This document shows positions 13,716 to 19,388 of a DNA stretch of 22,092 nt, one piece after another; position 1 is the first letter of the stretch, and every line of letters starts with the position of its first letter. A program made the position numbers and the translations under genes. Source of the stretch: an uncultured Ruminococcus sp. Its GTDB lineage: Bacteria > Bacillota > Clostridia > Oscillospirales > CAG-272. The notes beneath the pieces are model-generated. The model was given only the letters and a program-made list of their open reading frames with translations. It did not search any database and was not told the DNA's origin. The stretch covers positions 1 to 22,092 of the forward strand of contig CACZSP010000009.1 of assembly GCA_902783905.1 (NCBI GenBank), given 5' to 3'.

Positions 13716-14467
13716 TTCAGCTCAAGAACCGGCTGCAGATAGCCGAAATGAAAAAAGCGGGGCGGATCACCGCGGAGGCGATGGACGCCGCGATCGAAAA
13801 GATCCGCGAGGGAATATCGACGTACGAGCTCGATAAGATTATAAGACATCATATCGAGAGATGCGGCGCCCGCCCCACTTTTCTCGGCTACGGGGGATTC
13901 CCCGGAAGCGCCTGCATAAGTATCAACGACGAGGTGATCCACGGGATCCCTTCGAGAAAAAGGGTTCTTCACGACGGAGACATCGTTAAGATCGACGTCG
14001 GCGCCTTCTATCACGGTTTTACCGGAGATATGGCAAGGACGGTTCCCGTCGGTCACGCGGACGCTGAAACGCTTCGCCTGATAGAGGTCACAAAGCAAAG
14101 CTTCGGCTGCGGCGTGGCAAACTTCAGGCAGGATATGCGGATCGGTGATATCGGCAGCGCGATCCAGCAATGCGTCGAATCCGCCGGATTTTCGGTGGTA
14201 AGGCGCTATGAAGGACACGGAGTCGGACATGAACTCCACGAGGATCCGGGAGTACCGAATTACGGGACGCCGGGAAGGGGAGTGCGTCTTCAGACGGGTA
14301 TGACGCTCGCCATCGAACCGATGGTGAACGCCGGAAGCCCCGACGTTTACGAGATGCCCGACGGATGGACGGTAAGGACGAAGGACGGAAGTCTTTCGGC
14401 TCATTACGAAAACTCGGTGGCGCTTACGGAGGAGGGTCCGGTGATCCTCACTGCCGTATACGACTGA
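13712..14467 (+). CDS. map: Methionine aminopeptidase, type I
   Basis: A 251-residue metalloprotease that removes the initiator Met after deformylation. The five metal ligands can be read as D95 and D106 (KIDVGAFYHGFTGD), H176 (HELHEDPG), E202 (LAIEPM) and E233 (HYENSVA); the catalytic-site His is H77. There is no N-terminal SEC-C or SH3-type extension, so it is the short Ia class. The start lies inside the adk stop. Only 18 nt separate it from infA, and the small KOW protein often found here in Firmicutes is absent. Confidence 0.97.
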   Translation: MIQLKNRLQIAEMKKAGRITAEAMDAAIEKIREGISTYELDKIIRHHIERCGARPTFLGYGGFPGSACISINDEVIHGIPSRKRVLHDGDIVKIDVGAFYHGFTGDMARTVPVGHADAETLRLIEVTKQSFGCGVANFRQDMRIGDIGSAIQQCVESAGFSVVRRYEGHGVGHELHEDPGVPNYGTPGRGVRLQTGMTLAIEPMVNAGSPDVYEMPDGWTVRTKDGSLSAHYENSVALTEEGPVILTAVYD

Positions 14468-14485
14468 TGAATAAGAAAGAGAGGG

Positions 14486-14713
14486 GTGATTACTCTGCCT
14501 AAGGATGATGTAGTCGAATGTGAAGGTACGGTTATTGAGGCTCTGCCGAACACCGTCTTCAAGGTCCAGCTCCCGAACGGTCTTATCGTGACCGCTCACA
14601 TCTCGGGAAGACTGAGACAGAACTTTATCAGAATACTGCCCGGTGACCACGTCAAGCTCGAGGTCTCGATTTACGATCCCTCGAAGGGAAGAATCACCTG
14701 GCGGACCAAATAA
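14486..14713 (+). CDS. infA: Translation initiation factor IF-1
   Basis: IF-1 is a single OB-fold protein that binds the 30S A site. PKDDVVECEGTVIEALPN, HISGRLRQNFIRILPGD and DPSKGRITWR identify it. The start is uncertain. There is no ATG at the family's usual position. GTG 14486 gives 75 residues, but the best ribosome binding site (GAGGGG, 14481-14486) overlaps that codon. CTG 14495 would lie 8 nt behind the same site and give exactly the family's 72 residues, with Pro-Lys-Asp-Asp as residues 2-5. The boundary reported uses GTG, the commoner alternative start. Confidence 0.93.
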   Translation: MITLPKDDVVECEGTVIEALPNTVFKVQLPNGLIVTAHISGRLRQNFIRILPGDHVKLEVSIYDPSKGRITWRTK

Positions 14714-14757
14714 CAACCGGGACATGCAAACAGTCAGAAAGGTATGGTACAGATATT

Positions 14758-14871
14758 ATGAAAGTTAAGCCATCCGTAAAGAAGATCTGCGAAAAGTGCA
14801 AGATCATAAAAAGACACGGCCGCGTAATGGTCATCTGCGAGAACCCCAAGCACAAGCAGCGTCAGGGCTGA
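14758..14871 (+). CDS. rpmJ: 50S ribosomal protein L36, zinc-binding form
   Basis: A 37-residue L36 beginning MKVKPSVKKICEKCK, with the zinc ligands C11, C14, C27 and H32. It lies in its usual place between infA and rpsM. The nearest purine-rich site, AAAGG (14738-14742), is 15 nt upstream, which is too far for good initiation. A five-codon frame starting at ATG 14744 ends in a TGA that overlaps the rpmJ ATG, so coupling is conceivable. Confidence 0.97.
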   Translation: MKVKPSVKKICEKCKIIKRHGRVMVICENPKHKQRQG

Positions 14872-14908
14872 CCGCAGTCAAAACAGAAAAGGAGAAAGGA
14901 AAAACAGA

Positions 14909-15283
14909 ATGGCTCGTATAGCTGGTGTTGATATTCCTAATTCAAAGCGCGTCGAGATCGCCCTTACCTACATATACGGTATCGGGCGCAAGAGCGCGAA
15001 CGATATTCTCGCGAAGACCGGGATCAACCCCGACACCCGCGCGAAGGACCTCACCGAGGATGAGATAGCAAGGCTCCGTGACGAGATAGAGAACAACTAC
15101 GTCGTGGAAGGCGACCTGCGCCGCGACGTCAGCCTCAATATCAAGCGTCTGGTCGAAATCAACTGCTACCGCGGTATCAGACACAGAAAGGGTCTTCCCG
15201 TCAGAGGTCAGAGGACCAAGACCAACGCGAGAACCCGCAAGGGTCCCGTCAAGACCATCGCCAACAAGAAGAAAGGAGCATAA
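14909..15283 (+). CDS. rpsM: 30S ribosomal protein S13
   Basis: A 124-residue S13, forming the head contacts to the 50S subunit and P-site tRNA. MARIAGVDIPNSKRVEIALT, YIYGIGRKSANDIL (helix-two-turn-helix region) and the tail RGQRTKTNARTRKGPVKTIA are diagnostic. AAAAGGAGAAAGG before the ATG is a strong initiation site. It opens the alpha part of the operon, only 37 nt after rpmJ. Confidence 0.98.
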   Translation: MARIAGVDIPNSKRVEIALTYIYGIGRKSANDILAKTGINPDTRAKDLTEDEIARLRDEIENNYVVEGDLRRDVSLNIKRLVEINCYRGIRHRKGLPVRGQRTKTNARTRKGPVKTIANKKKGA

Positions 15284-15289
15284 GGCATT

Positions 15290-15688
15290 ATGGCTAAAGC
15301 TGCTGCCAAGAAGGTCATCAAAAAGCGCCGCGAACGCAAGAACATACCTTTCGGTCAGGTTCACATCCGCGCCACCTTCAGCAATACGATAGTCACCGTC
15401 ACCGATATGGACGGAAACGCGATCTCCTGGGCGTCCTCCGGAGAACTCGGATTCAAGGGTTCGAGAAAGTCTACTCCCTTTGCCGCACAGTCCGCTTCCG
15501 AAGCCGCCGCAAAGGCAGCCATGGAGCACGGACTCAAATCGGTCGAAGTGTACGTCAGAGGTCCCGGTCAGGGACGTGAATCCGCGATCCGTGCGCTTGA
15601 AACCGTCGGACTTCAGGTCACTCTCATCAAGGACGTTACTCCCGTTCCGCACAACGGATGCCGTCCGCCCAAGCGCCGCCGCGTTTGA
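15290..15688 (+). CDS. rpsK: 30S ribosomal protein S11
   Basis: A 132-residue S11, a platform protein next to the Shine-Dalgarno helix. GQVHIRATFSNTIVTVTDMD (22-41), FKGSRKSTPFAAQ and the invariant end TPVPHNGCRPPKRRRV are all present. It starts 6 nt after rpsM. Nothing unusual is seen. Confidence 0.98.
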   Translation: MAKAAAKKVIKKRRERKNIPFGQVHIRATFSNTIVTVTDMDGNAISWASSGELGFKGSRKSTPFAAQSASEAAAKAAMEHGLKSVEVYVRGPGQGRESAIRALETVGLQVTLIKDVTPVPHNGCRPPKRRRV

Positions 15689-15714
15689 TCACCATACAGA
15701 GGAGATAAGAAATT

Positions 15715-16347
15715 ATGGCAAGATATACAGGTCCAGACTGCAAGCTCTTTCTCAAGGGCGACCGCTGCACTTCGGGCAAATGCCCCTTTGACCGCGTAGA
15801 CGCCGGTTCACGCAACCGCGAAGCGACTCCCGCCGCTCCCGGACAGCACGGCGCCGCCAGAAAGAAACTCAGAGAATACGGAAAACAGCTCCGTGAAAAG
15901 GAAAAGGTAAAGAGATTCTACGGAGTTCTCGAGCGCCAGTTCCACAACTACTACCTCAAGGCCGAAAAGATGCAGGGTATGGCCGGTGAAAACCTCCTGG
16001 TCCTTCTCGAGAGAAGACTTGACAACGCCGTTTACCGCATGGGCTTCGGAGAGAGCCGCAGCGAATCCCGCCAGCTGACTCTTCACGATCATATCACCGT
16101 CAACGGCAAGAAGGTCAACGTTCCCTCTTACTCCGTAAAGGTCGGAGACGTTATCGCCGTCAACCCCAACTCGAAGAAGAGCGATGCGATCAAGGCTCTT
16201 ATCGAAGCCATGGCCACCGCTTCCGCTCCGAAGTGGCTTGAAGTCGACGCCGCCAACGCCTGCGCCAAGGTCGTCGCGATCCCGACGAGAGAAGACGTCA
16301 ATTTCAGCTTCAACGAACAGCTTATCGTCGAGCTCTATTCCAAATAA
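15715..16347 (+). CDS. rpsD: 30S ribosomal protein S4 with rearranged N-terminal Cys motif
   Basis: A 210-residue S4, a primary assembly protein and, in Bacillus and E. coli, an autoregulator of its own mRNA. The S4 RNA-binding domain is clear: LLERRLDNAVYRMGFGESRS, then ARQLTLHDHITVNGKKV-like residues and PSYSVKVGD. The N-terminus reads MARYTGPDCKLFLKGDRC. Compared with the four-Cys form (CxxC ... C-x4-C), about eight residues between the first Cys and LFLKGDRC are missing, leaving C9, C18 and C23. Extra residues (VDAGSRNREATPA) precede PGQHG. Zinc binding is therefore doubtful. Confidence 0.96.
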   Translation: MARYTGPDCKLFLKGDRCTSGKCPFDRVDAGSRNREATPAAPGQHGAARKKLREYGKQLREKEKVKRFYGVLERQFHNYYLKAEKMQGMAGENLLVLLERRLDNAVYRMGFGESRSESRQLTLHDHITVNGKKVNVPSYSVKVGDVIAVNPNSKKSDAIKALIEAMATASAPKWLEVDAANACAKVVAIPTREDVNFSFNEQLIVELYSK

Positions 16348-16349
16348 TA

Positions 16350-16457
16350 CCGCCGGATTCCGGTACCCGGCGGCGTTCCCATCCGTCGGAACCGGAGAAT
16401 TTTTCCGCCGTCTTTTCGGCGGGATAACAACAGCGCAACGCCGGTCGGCGTGACCGG
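16350..16457 (+). promoter_or_regulatory. Three hairpins in the rpsD-rpoA gap
   Basis: CCGCCGG/CCGGCGG (16350-16356/16367-16373), CCGCCG/CGGCGG with a TCTTTT loop (16405-16410/16417-16422) and CCGGTC/GACCGG with a GGCGT loop (16441-16446/16452-16457) lie in a row within a 141-nt gap. None is followed by a U-run, so they are not intrinsic terminators. The last ends 13 nt before the rpoA ribosome binding site. They could bind S4, set an RNA processing site or balance rpoA output against the ribosomal genes; the sequence alone does not decide. Confidence 0.5.
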
Positions 16458-16488
16458 GTGCGCACACAAAAGAAAGAGGTATAAAGGA

Positions 16489-17472
16489 ATGATTGATATA
16501 CAGAAGCCGAACATTTCGGTATCCGAAGTCAGCGAAGACGGAAGAGTAGGCCATTTCGTTATCGAGCCGCTTGAGCGCGGTTTCGGAACGACTCTCGGCA
16601 ACTCTCTGCGCAGAGTCATGCTCAGTTCTCTTCGCGGAGTGGCCGTGACGAGCATCAAGGTCGACGGAATCCTTCACGAGTTTTCGAGCATCCCCGGAGT
16701 CGTCGAGGACATGACCGAAATAGTCCTCAATATCAAAGGGATAGTCGCGAAGCTTCATACTCCGGATCTTGTGCCGAAGGTCGCCGTTCTTGACGTGACC
16801 GGCCCCGGAGAGGCAACCGCCGGTATGATCAAGCAGGATTCGGACATCGAGATCCTCAATCCGGATCATCATATCGCGACACTCGCCGCCGACGGACACC
16901 TTGTTATCGAGCTTACGTTTGAAACCGGCCGCGGATACGTTTCACAGGATAAGAACAAGATCATCCATTCCGAAGCGTTCGGGCCCAATGCTTCCGCTCC
17001 GATAGGTCTCATTTACACCGATTCGATCTATTCACCCGTTTACAACGTCAGTTACGTCGTTGAAAACACCCGTGTCGGAAGCAATATCACCGATTTTGAC
17101 AAGCTTACGCTTGACGTTACCACCAACGGAACGATAAACGCCAGAGAAGCGATTTCGCTTGGCGCCAAGATTCTCAACGAGCATCTCAACCTCTTTGTCG
17201 AACTGACAGACGAGGCTAAGAATGCGGTGTTTGTGACCGAGGCTCCCGAGAAGGACAAGAGCAGGATCACTGAGATGACCGTTGAAGATCTTGACCTGTC
17301 TGTACGCAGCACGAACTGCTTAAGACGTGTAGGTATCGAAACAGTCGGAGATATGGTAAGCAAGAGCGAGGAGGAAATGATTAAGATCCGCAACCTCGGA
17401 AAAAAATCGCTCGAAGAAGTTGTTGCCAAGCTCAGGTCTCTCGGACTCTCGCTCCGCAGGGACGACGAATGA
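16489..17472 (+). CDS. rpoA: DNA-directed RNA polymerase subunit alpha
   Basis: A 327-residue alpha subunit. The N-terminal dimerisation domain has ERGFGTTLGNSLRRVMLSSL (29-48), which nucleates assembly of the polymerase. The C-terminal domain keeps the residues that contact UP elements: R273 and N276 (VRSTNC) and NLGKKS at 302-307. ATG 16489 is chosen over the in-frame upstream start at 16450 because AGAAAGAGG (16471-16479) lies 9 nt upstream and the family begins MI.I.KP. The A-tracts upstream of the rpsJ promoter are a likely target of this domain. Confidence 0.97.
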   Translation: MIDIQKPNISVSEVSEDGRVGHFVIEPLERGFGTTLGNSLRRVMLSSLRGVAVTSIKVDGILHEFSSIPGVVEDMTEIVLNIKGIVAKLHTPDLVPKVAVLDVTGPGEATAGMIKQDSDIEILNPDHHIATLAADGHLVIELTFETGRGYVSQDKNKIIHSEAFGPNASAPIGLIYTDSIYSPVYNVSYVVENTRVGSNITDFDKLTLDVTTNGTINAREAISLGAKILNEHLNLFVELTDEAKNAVFVTEAPEKDKSRITEMTVEDLDLSVRSTNCLRRVGIETVGDMVSKSEEEMIKIRNLGKKSLEEVVAKLRSLGLSLRRDDE

Positions 17473-17519
17473 GTCGGACTCATCCGTATCATTATTAGTA
17501 TAACAGGAGGAGCACACAG

Positions 17520-17981
17520 ATGCCCGGAACAAGAAAACTCGGCAGAACGACAGCACACAGAAATGCGATGCTTCGCGGCCAGGTAACATATCTGTTCAAG
17601 AACGGCAAGGTCGAGACGACGCTGACACGCGCCAAGGAAGTCCGCGCCGTTGCCGAGAAGATGATCACTCTCGGAAAGCAGAACACTCTTGCAAGCCGCC
17701 GCGCGGCTCTCGCATATATTACCGAAGAGGACACCGTAACTAAGCTGTTCACCGTTATCGCTCCCAAGTATGAGGGAGTCAACGGCGGATACACCACTAT
17801 CTACAAGCTCGGTCCCCGCAGAGGCGACGCAGCCGAGATGGCGCTCATCACTCTCACGATGACCGAAGCCGACAAAGAGGCAGCCGAAAAAGCTTCCAAG
17901 GGGAAGAAAAAGGCCGCCAGGAAGGCCCCGAAGGCTCCGAAGGCCGAGGAAAAACCCGCCGAGGAGAAGAAGGCCGACTGA
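17520..17981 (+). CDS. rplQ: 50S ribosomal protein L17 with Lys/Ala-rich tail
   Basis: L17, at the tunnel exit region, is normally about 113-125 residues. The core here ends near 112 (MPGTRKLGRTTAHRNAMLRG at the start, YKLGPRRGDAAEMALITL at 95-112). Residues 113-153 form a disordered tail rich in Lys, Ala, Glu and Pro, with KAPKAPKAEEKPAEEKKAD at the end. GGAGGAG (17506-17512) precedes the ATG. It is the last ribosomal gene. Only 20 nt separate its stop from the SAM riboswitch, with no terminator between them. Confidence 0.97.
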   Translation: MPGTRKLGRTTAHRNAMLRGQVTYLFKNGKVETTLTRAKEVRAVAEKMITLGKQNTLASRRAALAYITEEDTVTKLFTVIAPKYEGVNGGYTTIYKLGPRRGDAAEMALITLTMTEADKEAAEKASKGKKKAARKAPKAPKAEEKPAEEKKAD

Positions 17982-18000
17982 CGTCGACAAAAAAATCAAT

Positions 18001-18089
18001 ACTTATCAAGAGCAGCAGAGGGACAGGCCCTGCGAAGCTGCAGCAACCTGCCGCGAAAAGCGGTGTGGTGCTAATTCCTGACAGATAAG
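18001..18089 (+). promoter_or_regulatory. SAM-I (S-box) riboswitch aptamer
   Basis: The conserved S-box elements are present in order: the P1 strand CTTATC (18002-18007) with AAGAG after it, AGAGGGACAGGCCCTGCGAA (18017-18036), GCAGCAACC (18040-18048), GGTGCTAATTCC (18067-18078) and the closing P1 strand GATAAG (18084-18089). The aptamer binds S-adenosylmethionine and, when bound, permits the downstream terminator. It directly precedes metK, whose product makes the ligand, so this is feedback control. No clear promoter lies in the 20 nt between rplQ and the aptamer. Confidence 0.95.
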
Positions 18090-18097
18090 ACCTATTT

Positions 18098-18140
18098 CGG
18101 GGCTGCCTAAAAGTCAGGACTTTTGACAGCCCCGTTTTTA
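18098..18140 (+). terminator. Intrinsic terminator of the SAM riboswitch
   Basis: CGGGGCTG (18098-18105) pairs with CAGCCCCG (18127-18134). An inner stem AAAAGT/ACTTTT (18109-18114/18119-18124) has a CAGG loop, and TTTTT follows at 18135-18139. This is the expression platform of the S-box: SAM bound to the aptamer should favour this hairpin. It is also the only convincing intrinsic terminator downstream of the ribosomal operon. Confidence 0.9.
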
Positions 18141-18157
18141 GGCCAAAAAATCGTCTC

Positions 18158-18191
18158 GGCAATCCGCGCACGCGAACTGTGCGGTACTGCC
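18158..18191 (+). other. Hairpin between the terminator and the metK start
   Basis: CGCAC (18167-18171) and GTGCG (18179-18183) form a stem with a seven-base loop, extended by GGCA (18158-18161) with TGCC (18188-18191) across an internal loop. It ends 2 nt before the AAAGGAG ribosome binding site of metK. It may keep the site accessible or stabilise the read-through mRNA. Its role is unknown and the structure is modest. Confidence 0.3.
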
Positions 18192-18206
18192 TTAAAGGAG
18201 AAAAAA

Positions 18207-19388
18207 GTGTCACGCAGATATTTTACTTCCGAATCGGTAACCGAGGGGCATCCCGACAAGATATGCGACAAGATTTCGGACGCCGTCCTTGACGATCTTC
18301 TCGCCCAGGATCCCGGATCGCGCGTAGCCTGCGAGGTTTTCTGCACCACCGGGCTCATCGCGATAATGGGAGAGATCACCACCAAGGGATACGCCGATCT
18401 TCAGAAGATAGCCAGGGAGACCGTCCGGAAGATCGGTTATACAAGGGCTAAATACGGTTTCGACTGCGACAGCTGCGCCGTCATTTCGTCGGTGCACGAA
18501 CAGTCGCCGGATATCGCTCTCGGGGTGGACCGCTCTTACGAATCAAAACAGGGAGAGGACGTCGGCCGCTTCGATACCGGTGCCGGCGACCAGGGAATGA
18601 TGTTCGGATACGCCTGCACCGAAACGTCCGAGCTTATGCCTCTTCCGATCTCGCTTGCCCACCGGCTCGCAAAAAGACTTGCCGCCGTCCGCCGCGAGGG
18701 AATAATACCGTATCTGCGTCCCGACGGAAAAACCCAGGTGACGGTTGAATACGACGGAAACCTTCCCGTCAGGGTGGATACCGTCGTCGTTTTCTCCCAG
18801 CACGGAGAGAACGCGACTCTCGAGCAGATCAGAGAGGATATAAAAAGAGAGGTCATACTCAAGACCGTTCCGGCCGATCTTATCGATGAAAAGACGAAAT
18901 ATTTCATCAATCCGACCGGAAGATTCGTCATCGGCGGACCGATGGGCGACACCGGTCTTACCGGACGCAAGATAATAGTCGATACCTACGGCGGATACGC
19001 CGGACACGGGGGCGGAGCTTTTTCCGGGAAGGATCCGACGAAGGTCGACCGGAGCGCGGCGTACGCCGCGAGATACCTCGCAAAAAACGTGGTTGCCGCC
19101 GGGATTGCTTCAAGATGCGAGATCCAGATAGCCTACGCGATCGGAGTCGCAAAGCCGGTTTCACTCGCTGTCAACACTTTCGGCACCTCATCCGTTTCCG
19201 AGGAAAAGATATCCCTGGCGCTCGGAAATCTCTTCGATCTGCGCCCGGCGGCGATAATCGAAAGATTCGGCCTGCGCAGACCGATCTATTGCGATCTTGC
19301 CGCCTACGGTCACATGGGGAGGGAAGATCTGAAAACTCCGTGGGAGGAGCGGGATCTTGCTCCGCTCCTTGCGGAAGCTCTGCTTTGA
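18207..19388 (+). CDS. metK: S-adenosylmethionine synthetase
   Basis: A 393-residue enzyme making SAM from ATP and methionine. GHPDK (14-18), GAGDQGMMFGYA (126-137) and the phosphate-binding GGGAFSGKDPTKVDRS (268-283) are its signatures. Translation starts at GTG 18207, supported by AAAGGAG (18194-18200) 6 nt upstream and by the family opening RRYFTSESVTEGHPDK. The in-frame TTG at 18123 lies inside the terminator. Control is by the SAM-I riboswitch immediately upstream. The stop overlaps the TTG start of recD2. Confidence 0.97.
   Translation: MSRRYFTSESVTEGHPDKICDKISDAVLDDLLAQDPGSRVACEVFCTTGLIAIMGEITTKGYADLQKIARETVRKIGYTRAKYGFDCDSCAVISSVHEQSPDIALGVDRSYESKQGEDVGRFDTGAGDQGMMFGYACTETSELMPLPISLAHRLAKRLAAVRREGIIPYLRPDGKTQVTVEYDGNLPVRVDTVVVFSQHGENATLEQIREDIKREVILKTVPADLIDEKTKYFINPTGRFVIGGPMGDTGLTGRKIIVDTYGGYAGHGGGAFSGKDPTKVDRSAAYAARYLAKNVVAAGIASRCEIQIAYAIGVAKPVSLAVNTFGTSSVSEEKISLALGNLFDLRPAAIIERFGLRRPIYCDLAAYGHMGREDLKTPWEERDLAPLLAEALL

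Noticed and set aside
16404..16423. Second hairpin of the rpsD-rpoA gap as an intrinsic terminator
   Set aside because: The T-run is on the 5' side of the stem, and the 3' side continues into GATAACAAC. Termination there would also cut off rpoA and rplQ, which have no promoter of their own visible.
19115..19384. 90-codon upstream extension of recD2 within metK
   Set aside because: It overlaps the conserved C-terminal coding region of metK in another frame and reads as low-similarity Arg/Ser-rich sequence. The homologous N-terminal domain begins after 19385.
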